From Schistosoma haematobium (lineage: Eukaryota > Platyhelminthes > Trematoda > Strigeidida > Schistosomatidae): DNA of 64,000 nt. The position numbers and the translations under genes are program-made. Shown in pieces: positions 10,238 through 21,516 of this stretch. Under the pieces are notes generated by a model, which was not told the DNA's origin, searched no databases, and was given only the letters and a program-made list of their open reading frames with translations. The stretch covers positions 43,765,691 through 43,829,690 of the forward strand of contig NC_067198.1 in the NCBI RefSeq assembly GCF_000699445.3, given 5' to 3'. Within the stretch, counting starts at the first letter, position 1. Every line of letters begins with the position of its first letter.

Positions 10238-10727
10238 AAGTTTGTCTTACATTGTTCCTACTTGTCTACTTTCTGCTCTTTTGTATATTGTCTTATACTA
10301 CTTATTTACATTCAATAAGCAGTTGTATCCCGAACAATTTTCACACTCATGTTGTAACGCAAGTTGTACTGTAATATTCTGAAATGTTCACACATACTTA
10401 TAACGTTTATTATACTTATCATTGTGTTTTAATTATAATTACTGTCTCTTAATCGGTTTAGCCGTTATCCACAGTTCTGTGCATTTGTTCGTGTTTCGGT
10501 TGTTCGTAAACTGTTATCAAATTTAAACACAGCTATCAGCTGTACTTTGTACTATCGAAGCCTTTGTTATTTTCATTCTTGAAGAACGCGTTTAAACGCC
10601 TGAACACCTCACAAGTTGAGATTTGTAACTAAATTTTGTGTATTATTTAATAAAGAACCGCTTTTGTAAACAATACGTTGTTTTGGAACTCAATCGGGGT
10701 TACTCGGACGGTTCGATAGAAATAACA
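10234..10727 (+). mobile_element. Solo LTR (494 bp), unit 1
   Basis: The segment begins TGTTA and ends TAACA, a 5-bp terminal inverted repeat with canonical TG...CA ends. It holds a polyadenylation signal (AATAAAG in tatttaataaagaacc, about 10648). A short TA-type target duplication is compatible with both flanks (atat on each side), although the surrounding TA tract makes its exact length ambiguous. No gag-pol or second LTR is adjacent. The nearby integrase remnant is on the opposite strand and need not be related. The structure fits LTR-LTR recombination leaving one LTR. Element family not determined. Confidence 0.75.
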
Positions 10728-11044
10728 ATATACATATATATTTAGTGAAATGAATGAATCATCGAATCAATTAAGCAGCTAACAATAAGGCAACCAAGAT
10801 GAATATATGCGTGTGCAATCAGAAATACACAAGCATACATGTTCATGCAGGTGCAACAATAATAAAGACAAATTGGTATATATAATTTGCTATTTTACGA
10901 ATGGCTTATATTATACACTGTAAGACTCGGCATATCTTGTGTATTCTTACGCTTTTATGTATAATTTATTTTTCACAATCAAACGGCTGAACAACGTAGA
11001 CAATATGTTCATAGTTTCTGCTGATGCACAATTGGGCATGCTAT
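10728..11044. other. No assigned feature
   Basis: AT-rich spacer between the solo LTR and the integrase remnant, beginning with the continuation of the TA tract. Repeated at 26507-26823 and 42275-42591. Confidence 0.5.
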
Positions 11045-11400
11045 ATATTTCAGGCCACTTCGTAAGGGCATCCACAATAATTAGAAAAAACCTCCATTGA
11101 ATTGAACCGGCAAAATTTGTATGAAGTAACTCTCAGGATGCTGAAGGCGTGGGGCAATTCTGTGGTTGACACTTTGAAGTGTGATTGGCAGCTTGAAGAC
11201 ACGATAGACCGTTGCGGCATGTGTTTTTGATGTCTTTGTCCATTGAGAGCCAGAAAACATAGCATCGAGCCAATTATTCCATTTTATTGATCCCGGGGTG
11301 TCCATTATGATACTGCTTAGGAATCTTGTGACGCAATCAAATAAGAAAACAGAAGAAGACTGCATGAAGTGCTTGTCGGGCAAGAATCAAATTGTACAGA
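11045..11400 (-). pseudogene. Ty3/gypsy integrase zinc-finger remnant, unit 1
   Basis: Across frameshifts, the minus strand reads HNGHPGINKM, then LARCYVFWLSMDKDI, a Cys-containing CLQAANHTSKC-like stretch, PQNCPTP, and finally KWPEIY. This is the order of the HHCC zinc finger and start of the catalytic core of Ty3/gypsy integrases. Several indels separate the pieces and the DDE core is missing, so it is a relic. Confidence 0.8.
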
Positions 11401-12529
11401 GAATCACGGGTATTTATAAATATTAGCGTTTGCTACATCAACATTATAATGCAAGTAATTGACAAAAACGCATGTTATACTAATGACCGACAGTAGCATG
11501 GCCCGTTGATATTTAAGTAAGCTCCACTGAATTCTGATTGGATGGAACTCTTTCGGTCTTCTAAGGCCTTTGGAGGCTCCGTCGGAAATGCCGACCAAAT
11601 ATCATCTTGTGTAACTCTTTTGCTGCGAGACTCTAATTTATGGTCGATCTTTGAACGAATCTTAAGTGACCTTGAGAAATGTCAGCCAATCAGCAAGCAG
11701 TCAGTATAGTGTAGAAAATATATTATACAAAACCATGGAAGTAAAATTGATACACTTCTTATACGTGGTTCAAAAACTTGTCAAGGTTAAAAAGGAGTTC
11801 AGAGGTTCTAAAGTCGTAACGCATGCGGTGGAAGAAATCATCAATACAGCTACAGGATAGTCGGCCTCCGGAGCCATGATAAAGTCCCAAAAACTCTTTC
11901 AGCCTCAACCACATAGCTTCAATATCGTTTAAGTGCACTACGGTTGTTGAGTGTAGAAAATGCTACCTGTGGGTAACGACACGATGCACATAACCAAGCC
12001 TACGTAGGAGTCTATAGGCTCTCCAAACATCCATATATATATCGTAGTACCTGGTTGCAGCCAGTGTTACTGGCGCTTTTTTATCCAGTTCACGATAATT
12101 GTCGTAATTTGCCTTAGTTAGTAATTATGTATGGGGTTTTCATCACGAACTGACATAAGTTACAATGCCAGAAATTTATATAACCGAATGGATGGAAGGC
12201 TTTCGCGTTAAAATCCAAGATCCATTATTTTATACCTGATTGGTTCGTCCACAAACTATAGTCTCGCCGTTTTATTTGTTATAGCTGCTCAATCATCACG
12301 TTTTGTGTAAACTGCTCTGTGGACCGATCGTACGTTAGCACTAAGCACTGAAGTTGGAGCCGTAACCTTGAAATTCCCAAGACGCTTCGATTGGCTTGTC
12401 CATAAATTAGAGTCTCGTCTTTTTTGCTGCAAAGTTAATTTATGGAGCTTCATTCTCGATATGACTATATTTCCGTTCTGCAGTTTTCAATTATCTGGCA
12501 GCATGGAAGATTACTTTTTCAGACCCATT
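11401..12529. other. No assigned feature; short inverted repeat
   Basis: Repeated at 27180-28308 and 42948-44075. Contains an 18-bp perfect inverted pair (11626-11643 and 12400-12417) separated by 756 bases, plus related words near 12255, hinting at decayed ends of a repeat element. A plus-strand open frame at 11666-11860 has no recognisable motif. Confidence 0.4.
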
Positions 12530-12910
12530 TGAGAAAATGTGAGAGATTGATGCCCCAATACACAGGAACAACTGCAAATGAAGATAACCAGTGTAGCAGC
12601 AGTCTGTATTAGTGGGCCTCAACGATCACAGGGTAAAACCAAGATCCTCAAATACAACATCGGAAGTGCATATGACAACTTTTGAGAAAACCATCAAACT
12701 ACATTACGAGGGAAGCGCTAACTTGAAATCCTGAAGGCGAAAGAACAAGAAGAAGACAAAGGAACACACTGCATTGAAAAATGGAAGCAGACATGATAAC
12801 GGTGAATAGCAACTGGTAAGAGCTGGTGGCCAACTTACACTAATGTCACATTATCCACCACATAGCTTTCCTCAGAATGTCAACAGGGTGCAAGAGGCGT
12901 AAATGCAGTC
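12530..12910 (+). pseudogene. RTE 3'-end relic, unit 1
   Basis: Plus-strand remnants of the C-terminal part of an RTE ORF: a run resembling SVGLN-GKTKILKYNIGSAYDN, then, after a deletion, GERTRRRQRNTLH-like and MEADMITVNSNW-like text corresponding to the [20 protein letters not shown] region of the better preserved fragment at 18293-19512. Frameshifted. Repeated at 28309-28689 and 44076-44456. Confidence 0.7.
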
Positions 12911-14324
12911 TAAAACAAAACTGAACTGATGGTACATAAAATTGAAAAATGTCAGATTTCGAAAGTAACACTGAAGGCGTGTGTGATCAACGTCAACATT
13001 AGGTTGCGAATAAATAATCGCACTACTCTCAACAAAATACAGTACCATGTGAAAAGTGAGTGTCTTAAACGAAAGTGTCAAACTTATGTAAAAGTGTACA
13101 TGCATATCGCGAATAAAAATGCAAATGTTGACATGTGATTATGAGTAAATTTGTGAGCGTACAAACAATTAACATGCATTTATTTCGTGATTGTCTTTAT
13201 CAACGGTAAAATAGCGCGTTCGTATGCGTGATTCAAAATATCATGAAAACAGAATAGTAAATCTTTTATAGATATGACAGCGGAATATATCGTGAAAATA
13301 AGTGAGGTAGAATATAACGCGCATTGGTCTGTGTCGCCGATTGAACATGAGGATAAAGAACCGTGAAATATGAAAACGTCATATTGAGCTATAGTAGAGT
13401 AAATAGCGTTGATTAGCGATTGATGTATTCGAATTCACATACATGGAGTTTATGTGGGATAGAAAAATTGAGTAGTAAAATAATAACTACAGAGATGGGT
13501 GATATTTATTGCTGTATTGCAATTGATAATAATAATAATAATAATGATAAAAGAAGGGCTGAATGTACGTTGTTGATCGCGTCATAAACAGATGCATCGA
13601 GTGGTTGTTGAGTATGTATTAGTAGAATGACCAGAGACCAAAATAGTGACAGAGGAGATGCGAAATGCAAAGTCATGTTTCTTTTTTGGTGTCGAAGCCT
13701 TGAGTGGTTTGTGTGGCCTGAGGAATATGCATGCGCTGGATTAAGTCTCGATAAAAATACCGATACATACGACTGTTCATGACAGAAGAGTGAAACTCAG
13801 TTATAAGTGACGAACAAGAGTGTGTCTTTGAGAGACCAGCCCTAAACTAAGTGTACTGTTATACAGTGAAGCGGCAATAGATTAATAATTGCAGTAATCA
13901 AATAATGTTTATCGGTAATGAATGATGCGGCATGCACATAAACAAGTGAACATGAACACAATCGTTACTAATCGGCCTGTAATGTGGTCGAACATAACAT
14001 GGAAACAGATAGATGAAACTCACCTAAAGCAGGAAAAAGTCCATTTTATTGAATAGCGAAATATATTTTATTGAGCTTCAAATGTCATAACGTGAATGGA
14101 ATGTCTCCTAATTATAATTTGTTCAGTGAGTGGTATGACAGTGCAGCTGTCACAATTTGATGTCAGTTTGAACAAAAATAATAATCTGACGCTAAGCGAT
14201 GATATGATATTAATGTAATAATGACGGTACGACAATTATTTGAATCATAATGCAACGCTACGCCAAATGGATTAGAGAGCAGAGTTGGCACGAGGACAAG
14301 GTGTTGATAAGATAATACTTATGA
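12911..14324. other. No assigned feature; AAT-rich
   Basis: Repeated at 28690-30103 and 44457-45871. Contains an (AAT)n microsatellite at about 13526-13546. Open frames at 12872-13105 (minus) and 12929-13138 (plus) overlap each other and show no domain. Confidence 0.4.
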
Positions 14325-14690
14325 TAAAAATAATAATACTAATAATGATGATCCATTCTTGTGAATAAAAAGTGTAATTGAAGTACGAAATTAATGTGAA
14401 TAGAGAAAATCCGATATGGAATTTAGGAATGCAACGGCAAAGTTAAACATCACAGCAGACTGATTATGCGATAACAGTCGATTAAACAGTTTAGGTAAAA
14501 GGTTGGCCACTGTTGGGTGAAGGCAGTCAGACAGTTTGAATAATTGTCTTTTGAACACGTGAATTCGGTTTCGATAATGGTTAATCTGGATTACCTTCTC
14601 TATGTTTGCTTCAATTTGACAATTATACCACAACAATCATACATTTATCAAACTGTAAAGATAAAAGACGAATTCGGTGAAAACAGTTCA
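14325..14690. repeat. Dispersed repeat, member 1
   Basis: About 360 bases that reappear in the same orientation at 60895-61250 with moderate divergence (shared blocks: aataatactaataatgatgatcca, cactgttgggtgaaggNagtcagacagtttga, ataatggttaat). The minus strand holds similar partial reading frames in both places (LLPKLFNRLL and an FLNSI-FLY motif), suggesting an old retroelement end of unknown family. Confidence 0.7.
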
Positions 14691-15948
14691 TTTGCTCAAA
14701 CCTTGATTTCTCATGAATCCATTATGATTCGCTGTATGAGAACAGCGACAAAACCCTGTAGTGGCCACTCATTTCTACAAATTCACTCATTATTTATTCG
14801 TCGGTAAACGTTTATCCAATCAATTGATCATGTCACCCAAATCATGAAACAATTAAAAATAGTTGGATCTCTATTGCGTTAAACTGAAAATTATCATTCT
14901 ACAATCAAAGTTGAAAATCTATTAAGAAGACGATTCAACAACTGTAAACATTTTCAGCAGTCAAAGTGTGCTGTAACAGTTAACAATCTAATCACAAATT
15001 GAAATTATAATCCGGATAAAAATTCACATTCTACTTAGTGCTTTTGTTACGTGTTGCAAAATGTCACAAAATTTACCTGCTCTACATCCATTCGTAGTGC
15101 ATGTCGTCACATCGAGTTGATCTTGAGTTAATCTTCTTAGAGGTATGATTACTTAAAATACATGGAATGACTCGTAATTTAATGATTTGTTTTACTGAAA
15201 TTTTCTATAAAAGCCGTATCGAACTACTCAATATGTATGTTACAGGGCTTATTCACTTGAAGTAAGTTAATAATGGTCTATTGTCTCTTGATGCTATTTA
15301 CATTCGATTGGCATGTTCTGTTCATTTAATACCATTTGAATGAAATTTCCATTTGGAACACTAGAACAGTCCTCATTTGCCTGTTTGTTTGAGTAACAGA
15401 CTAAATAATGAACACTTGAAATAGACAAATTTCAATATACTTAGACTACAGGTGATGGTAGTGTTTATTTTTGAGGCAGAATTTATATTCATAAAAACAT
15501 CAACGATCCATCAAACTCCATGGTAGACTGTGAATTAGATCCATTATTTGATGGTTATCTGTAATCATTCTACGATATTCATCAGACCGCCACATAGTTA
15601 TCCAGTACGCAAACCACCTGAGCTTCAACTTTTATCACGTAATCCACCTTAGCGAACTAAACGTTTATTGAATAATGCAATGTAATTTAAGAAAACTTTT
15701 GACTACTCTACATGAATAAGATCTATCTATGAGAAAAAGCGGGAGTTACAATGAAACTTGAAAAATTTCATAAAACGGTAAACATTGTGGACTCCAAAGG
15801 ATCTAAAAAAACAAATGGACTAGAATTAAATGAATTCGTTACATTTTGTAGTTTCTCATCAACTGCTTACAACCATATCTCTATTGAAACGTAACATTAA
15901 GGTGAGGTATTATATGATACAATCGACATGAAAGACGGGAAGAATTAT
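14691..15948. other. No assigned feature
   Basis: Repeated at 30470-31726 and 46238-47494. AT-rich, no coding signal. In unit 3 the array homology stops at the right edge of this block. Confidence 0.5.
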
Positions 15949-16778
15949 ATTTAATAATTGTCACTCATCAATAAGACTCACACTTGAAGTTGAAAACAAA
16001 CAAAATATTCACTCTATTGATGTGGAAATGACAAGAAAGCAAGACAGTTCTTTAAAAAGATCTAACTACAAGAAACCCATGTGAAATGGTCAACTATCAG
16101 ATATCCAGTGCTGGGTTTCCATCAGTCGAAAAAGAAACTTACTAATAACACTCGCTACAAGAATACGAAGAATCTGTAGCCCCGAGGTTGCAGATGAAGA
16201 ATTGGGCCTTTTAAAAGCGATAATTATCAAAAACGGGTATCCTTTGATATGCGTTGATAAGAACATGAAGCCGAAAATGCCAAAAACACAAATAATTACA
16301 GTAGCAAAGAAACCTTTACATATGAACAACGACTTCAATGGTGGTAGAGCCACATATATCTTAAAGAGGAGAATTTCGGATTCCTTAGAAGGAACATTCT
16401 TTGCATCAACATTGCGAGTATTATCCTCCAGCCGATCATTGTTCGCCAATAATCTGAAAGACAACTGACATCTGACCAACTCAATGTGCATTTACCAATT
16501 TTGCTGCTCTTGTGGAGCTAGGCATATGATGCGTACTTTATCCAGAAGAATTCAAGAACATTGCTCGGCGTGGCTAAAATGAGGAGGCAACGGCTCAATC
16601 GAACACCTTGTGAATACAGGTCATTCAATCAAGACAGATTTTGCGTTCAAAGTCATCTACAAGGTAAGTAGAAGTTTTCCTAAGACAATTAGACTGCATC
16701 TTCTCTGCATTGACGAAGCAATAGCCATACATCTGGAAAAACTAGAATTGTGTGTGCAAAAGAGACTGGTACAACCTC
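15949..16778 (+). pseudogene. Penelope-like element relic (RT end, linker, GIY-YIG), unit 1
   Basis: Plus strand, in order: the end of the RT (RLTLEVENKQNIHSIDVEMT, KRSNYKKP), the linker (RKRNLLITLATRIRRI, SPEVADEELGLLKAIIIKNG, NMKPKMPKTQIITVAKKP, SLEGTFFASTLRVLSSSR), then the endonuclease region (MCIYQFCCSCGARHMMRTLSR with EHCSAWL, and EAIAIHLEKLELCVQKRLVQ). In intact relatives CGARYIGRT is the GIY-YIG-family catalytic segment; here it reads CGARHMMRT. Stops after KDN and SAWLK show decay. 5'-truncated exactly where unit 3 diverges. Confidence 0.85.
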
Positions 16779-17254
16779 TTTTTTTCTATCTCTTTCATAC
16801 TCTTGTTCCTTTACAGCCAACCTTCCATCTTCCTCTTAAATCTTCTACCCCCAACTGGTTTGTTTTTATCTCCACGATCATTCCGATTACATTTCATCTC
16901 TGTTTCAACATTTTATCTTATCATGCTGAGCCATTCTTTTTCAATGACAATTTCCCTATCTATCCTTTGATGAATACTTAAGGGATTAACAATCAAACGA
17001 TTATTAAACTTTCCGTGTTTTAAATTTTTTTATTTTAATACCTTAGTTTATTTAACCTCACTGTCACCATGTATAACAGAAGTTTAATAACATTATTACT
17101 ATCATCCTGTTGAAACAAGCATATATTTTTGCGATTGTACAGCTATGAAAATGAATTCGCTGAAAAGAGAACTTTTCGCTGAACTAATCTTTCTTATTCA
17201 ATGTCTTAATGGGTGTATTCCGTTTATGAAATACTAAATCATTTGTGAAGAAAG
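16779..17254. other. Pyrimidine-rich tract and AT-rich spacer
   Basis: A CT-rich stretch (about 16778-16860) follows the Penelope relic, then AT-rich DNA. Repeated at 32557-33029. No coding signal. Confidence 0.5.
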
Positions 17255-17460
17255 GTAATTTTATTTAATACACCATGGGTTGGTGGGTGGGGCAGTAACG
17301 AAGTTAAGTCCAGAACCATATAAGATGGATTGTGTGATAATGATAGATGTTATGAAGGATTTACATAAGTTTACAAGAACTAAAAATGGATACATCGTGA
17401 AACGTAGTGTTTGAACGAGATTTGAAGGGATTATATAAGTTGACTTAATGTAAGCCAAAG
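17255..17460. repeat. Sm-alpha-like SINE remnant (distal), unit 1
   Basis: Shares long stretches with 47636-47770 (ggcagtaacga.gttaagtccagaaccatata, tgatagatgttatga.g.atttaca). In the latter the repeat runs into a recognisable hammerhead region. Here the hammerhead part has decayed to atcgtgaaacg. Confidence 0.65.
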
Positions 17461-17479
17461 AGTGGAGAGGTGATTAGGT

Positions 17480-17720
17480 AATTGAAAAAATGCCACAACT
17501 TAAAGCCTCCTCTTACTCGCATTCCTCAGCTATTATCTTTATCCAACATAACATGTGTCGTTCAATTTTCTGTCTTCGTGTTCGGCGTGTGTGATCATGT
17601 ATGCGCACTGCTGAGTAGTAACATACTGGAACGAAACGGTCGTTCAATTCATCCACGTTTGCGATATTCGTCTACATAAGATCAACTGGTGAATTCAACT
17701 GTGAACACCAATATTTGATT
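17480..17720. repeat. Sm-alpha-like SINE remnant beside exon 1, unit 1
   Basis: Contains cactgctgagtag...actggaacgaaacggtcgttca, a decayed form of the hammerhead region typical of schistosome Sm-alpha SINEs, followed by the tail region (ttcatccacgttt, tcgtctacat, aactggtgaattcaactgtg). The corresponding repeat in front of gene C (49340-49520) keeps a tRNA-type B box (ggattcgagtccc). It ends about 80 bases before the start codon of gene A. Confidence 0.65.
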
Positions 17721-17802
17721 TAATTATTCGTTTTCAATACCATTATATCTTCCACATAAATAAGTCATAAAACTATTTTCTGTTATTGGTCAACTTGTAG
17801 AA
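17721..17802 (+). promoter_or_regulatory. Putative core promoter and 5' leader of gene A
   Basis: An ATAAATAAG element at 17756-17764 lies about 40 bases before the ATG; gene C has TATATAAG in the same place. The leader word caacttgtagaaATGATATC is conserved in A, B and C, and nearly so in inverted gene D (caactgtaggaATGATATC). Conservation supports this ATG and a short leader. Promoter activity is inference. A 3' splice site or trans-splice site at ttgtag is an alternative reading. Confidence 0.4.
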
Positions 17803-17914
17803 ATGATATCACAATTGGTCACAGTCAACGTTGCTGTACTTCTCTTATACGCATTCAATATGATGAATGTTGAGGCATTCCGATTTTCAGCACCAATAAA
17901 ATTTGATGATTCTG
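17803..17914 (+). CDS. Gene A exon 1: signal peptide of a secreted protein family
   Basis: 112 nt from ATG to a gtaagt donor, phase 1. The product begins MISQLVTVNVAVLLLYAF, a hydrophobic core, then NMMNVEA with likely cleavage after VEA, and a mature start FRFSAPIKFDDSG. Continues to exon 2 at 20399-20552 across the junction of units 1 and 2; intron 1 is 2484 bp and contains an RTE fragment. The joined frame gives about 89 residues before a missing exon and the candidate last exon at 22768-22925. Function unknown. The signal peptide, sequons and few Cys suggest a small secreted glycoprotein. A schistosome micro-exon-gene-like or egg/gland secreted protein is possible but unproven. Confidence 0.75.
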
Positions 17915-18292
17915 GTAAGTGTTTTATTTGTAATAAAGTTTAATATTAGCAATTGATATGCACTGAATGACTTCATTTCACTTTGAGTGAACTGAGGATA
18001 AAAACATCAAATTAAATGAAAAGGTTTACACAGTTTATGAATGCATAAGTAACATCAGTAGGGTTTGACTTGATAATTTCAAATGGATTGAAAATTGGTT
18101 AACTTAATAAATCGCTCATGTTGCCTCTAGTGGAGGACCATAGACCGCTCATCAGCATTCGCCATCTTAATCTATTGAGCATTGAATGGATTGTTATGAA
18201 TAAAAATAAGATATTCGTAGATATCGAAAAGAGTAAAAAGGTTAAATGCTTAAATTTTCTGACGTTTCATGACTCGATGGAAGTCAATTCAT

Positions 18293-19512
18293 TCTCCAAC
18301 CCACTCTGTCCTGGGTCTTCTTTTCTAGTTCCATCCAATTCTTGTTCATTTTTCTCATGTCTATCTCCATTTCTCGGCGTAATGTGTTCTTTGGTCTTCC
18401 TCTCCTCCTTTGGCCTTGAGGATTGCATGTGAGGGCTTGTCTTGTGACGCAGTTGGGTGCTTTCCTCAATGTGTGTCCTATCCACTTCCAGCGCTTCTTC
18501 CTGATTTCTTCCTCCGCTGGGATCTGCTTTGTTCTCTCCCACAGTAGGTTGTTGTTAATAGTGTCCGGCCAACGGATCTGAAGTATTTTGCGTAGACAAC
18601 TGTTAATAAATACCTGTATTTTCTGGATGATGGCTTTCGTAGTTCTCCAGGTTTCTGCCCCATACAGTAGAACTGTCTTGACATTTGTATTGAAAATCCA
18701 GACTTTGGTGTTGGTTGACAGTTGCTTTGAGTTCCAGATGTTCCTCAGTTGTAAATATGCTGCTCTTGCTTTGCCGATCCGCTTCTTCACATCTGCATCA
18801 GATCCACCCTGTTCATCAATGATGCTGCCCAAATACGTAAAGGTTTTGACATCTTCCAAATCTTCTCCGTCAATTGTGATTGGATTGGTGCATGCTGTGT
18901 TGTATCGGAGAATCCTGCTTTTCCCTTTGTGTATATTGAGACCTACTGCTGCTGAGGCTGCTGCACACTGTTCGTCTTCTCCTGCATTTGTTGTTGCGTT
19001 TGGGATAGAAGGGCCAGATCGTCTGCGAAGTCTAGATCGTCCAACTGCAGCCTAGATGTCCATTAAATCCCGTGCTTCCTTCAGACGTTGACATCTTCAT
19101 GATCCAGTCGATCACCAGGAGAACGAGAAAGGGTGAAAATAAGCAACCTTACCTAACACCGGTCTTCACTTCGAACGACTTTGTCAACCGTCCTCCATGC
19201 ACGATTTTGCAGTATAATCCATCATATGAACTCTGTATGATATTGACTATCTTCTGAGGCACGCCGCAGTGTCGAAGAAGTTTCCATAGTGTTGTTCTGT
19301 CCACGCTATCAAATGCCTTTTTGTAGTCAATGAAGTTGATGTAGAGTGATGAATTCCATTCAATTGATTGTTCCACAATGATCCGTAGAGTTGCGATTTG
19401 GTCTGTACACGATCTATCCCTACGGAATCCTGCCTGTTGGTCACGAAGTTGAGCGTCTACGTAGTCCTTCATTCTGTTTTACAGTATCCTGTTGAAGACT
19501 TTTCCCGGTATT
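18293..19512 (-). pseudogene. Internal RTE RT fragment at the unit 1/2 junction
   Basis: Minus-strand RT region truncated at both ends: it begins at IPGKVF (19512) and stops inside RVGWRM (18293). Motifs in order: [80 protein letters not shown] (the catalytic YADD-type box, here FADD), and [20 protein letters not shown]. Two stops follow KTGVR, and single-base indels relative to unit 2 shorten the open frame. No target-site duplication; it replaces 488 bp found before unit 1 with short microhomology. Confidence 0.9.
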
Positions 19513-20398
19513 CGAAAATGTAGACCACCATGTTGGTTTGAATCATCTTTATTATTTGTATTAGCTAAACGGAGATATCAGATATATTGACGCAAGCACT
19601 AATTATTATAAATTTAAACGCTCTTTGTGCATTCAGAAACAGTTTGTTCTCACCTTAAGCCTACCCTGGTAATGTTAGCCTGTTATCCAGAGTGATGAAG
19701 TTTCAATTTGTTTTCACATTACTATTTTCTTTATTATCCCTGTCTCTTCTTACCCTCCATTTCTAGTCTAGTTGACCTCTCAATTTTATACACAGACGTT
19801 CTTAACAAGTATATGTGTGACCAGATTGCTCGAAGTGTATTGCTCTTGTATATCATCACATAGCTCTGAAAATATTTCTCTTCTCATCACATTATTGAAA
19901 TCTATCAAAGGTGCTGATTGCATGAAATTATCGGTTTCAAAATGGTAATTATTGATTAGTGATTTGTGAAAGGTGATATTAAGTGCAAATATTTTTCGGC
20001 TGATCCCCTTTTCCCAAAACTTGAAACGCAAATAAATTACAAAGTAATGTGTGCTTTGTTCTGAACACTATCAAGGACGGTAGCATGCTCATATAAGCAA
20101 GCAAGACTTCTGCTGATAGTAAGTAATACAGTATGAACCAAAAACGCTACTAAAAACCACTCATTAGGATAATTTGGTGGACCGATTCGAGAATCTCCAA
20201 ACCTACACTGTATTGTCCAGCCACTTGGAAAATAATCTGAACACATATATTGAAGTGCCACACGAACGTTTTTTATTTTACTTTGTGTGTCATTGGCATA
20301 TGTTTAAACTAAGTCCGCCTACTTTTATTCGTATTGTATTCGAACTGCGACATTAATTAACAAGTTGCTATTGTGTATATGATGATTTTTCCATTTAG

Positions 20399-20552
20399 GA
20401 AATATGTACGTTGAGTTGGATAAGGTGAATATTTCGTTAAGCTCCAATTATATTTTAACAATATCTGATGGAGGCTGTACAAAAACGATATCTCTGAGAC
20501 CACCAACCGAAGAAGAGAAAGATTCTAAACGTGGACGCCGTTCAGGAACTTC
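20399..20552 (+). CDS. Gene A exon 2
   Basis: 154-nt exon flanked by catttag and gtaagt, entering in phase 1 from exon 1 and leaving in phase 2. Encodes GNMYVELDKVNISLSSN, then ILTISDGGCTKTISL and PPTEEEKDSKRGRRSG. The NIS sequon and the single Cys are conserved in C and D. The charged tail before the splice site is the most variable part among paralogues. Confidence 0.75.
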
Positions 20553-20675
20553 GTAAGTTTCAAACACGATACAAATTGAGTTGATAATTCAGCTGTTACT
20601 TGATTACGACAGCATCATTGTCTTGATCAACAGATAAAATGACCATGAGGTAGATCGTCCATAGCGTCACAATTT

Positions 20676-21516
20676 CGTTTATGCAAAACCGACCCTACGG
20701 AATCCCGTCTCTTAACCTCAAAGTTGGGTGACTATTGAGTCTTTCCTCTGATTCAACGATACTTTGTCTGAAAGCGTTACTGGTTTTGACAGTAGTGTGA
20801 TGCCTCTGTAGTTCTCACATTTGCTCAGATCTCCCATCTTTGGTATCTTCATCAGGTCTCTTTCATTCCAATCTGTCGATGGCAGTTATTCTTCTTCCCA
20901 AACCTTCCTGTATAGGACGTGGAGCATGTTTGCAGTTATTTTCATGTTTGACTTGAGTGCTTCAGCTGGTATGTTGTCACTGCTATACCATTGTAGATTT
21001 GTCTGGTAATCGTCCTTATATCTTTGATCGTTGGTGAGGTGACATCTATAAAAAGTCTGTGTGTGCTGCTCTGATGGAGCTGGCCCATTCAACAGTTCTT
21101 TAGTGTTCTACCCATCTGTTGCTCTGTTCTCCAATCTTATTGATTGACTTGCGTTCTTTGTCTTCGATTGGTTTCTCGGGCTCATTATACGTCGCTGTTT
21201 ATTTTTCGCCGTATCACAGGTTGTTTCATGTTTTCTCCGCCTGAGGCTTTCTCTGCTATTGTGTTTATTTTTGTCGGTTGTAATGCTCCTCTTCACTTGT
21301 TTTTTCACTCCTACTTATACATCTTGTGCGTTGACTTTCTTTGCTCTTGTTCGGCTGTTGTTAATTGTTTTCTTCCTTTTCATCCTGTTTTGAACCCTGT
21401 TAACGTTTCCATAGAGGTCCATTCCATTTGGTGATGCTTCCTGAGGCCCAAAACCTCCCGACACGTTGACGTTATTACTCCTTTGTTAGTTTCTTCTTAA
21501 TCGTGTTAATCTTGTC
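20676..21516 (-). pseudogene. RTE relic in intron 2 of gene A
   Basis: Same relic as at 4895-5735, with a few substitutions (for example NIPAEALK instead of NISAGALK). Confidence 0.85.

Larger units (their letters stand above)
3731..19512. repeat. Tandem unit 1 (15.78 kb segmental duplication)
   Basis: Position 3731 onward matches 19513 onward with an offset of 15782. The match runs through every landmark: exon 2, candidate exon 3, CR1 pieces, TA tract, solo LTR, integrase remnant, Penelope copy, exon 1 and RTE fragment. The offset drifts only to 15775 by exon 1, through small indels. Apart from a patch near 8200-8400 and a small one near 9280-9320, substitutions are rare. Unit 1 ends at the 5' edge of the RTE fragment, which abuts the first base of unit 2. 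Confidence 0.95.

Noticed and set aside
11626..12417. 18-bp inverted repeat as transposon ends
   Set aside because: Too short and isolated, with no target duplication. Kept only as a note.
16202..16468. 88-codon frame as a host gene
   Set aside because: It is the linker of a Penelope-like element and has stops just after it.
17803..20552. Assignment of the gene family to micro-exon genes or to a known egg-secreted protein
   Set aside because: Small secreted split genes are typical of both groups, but I see no symmetric micro-exons and cannot recall a matching sequence with certainty. Left unnamed.
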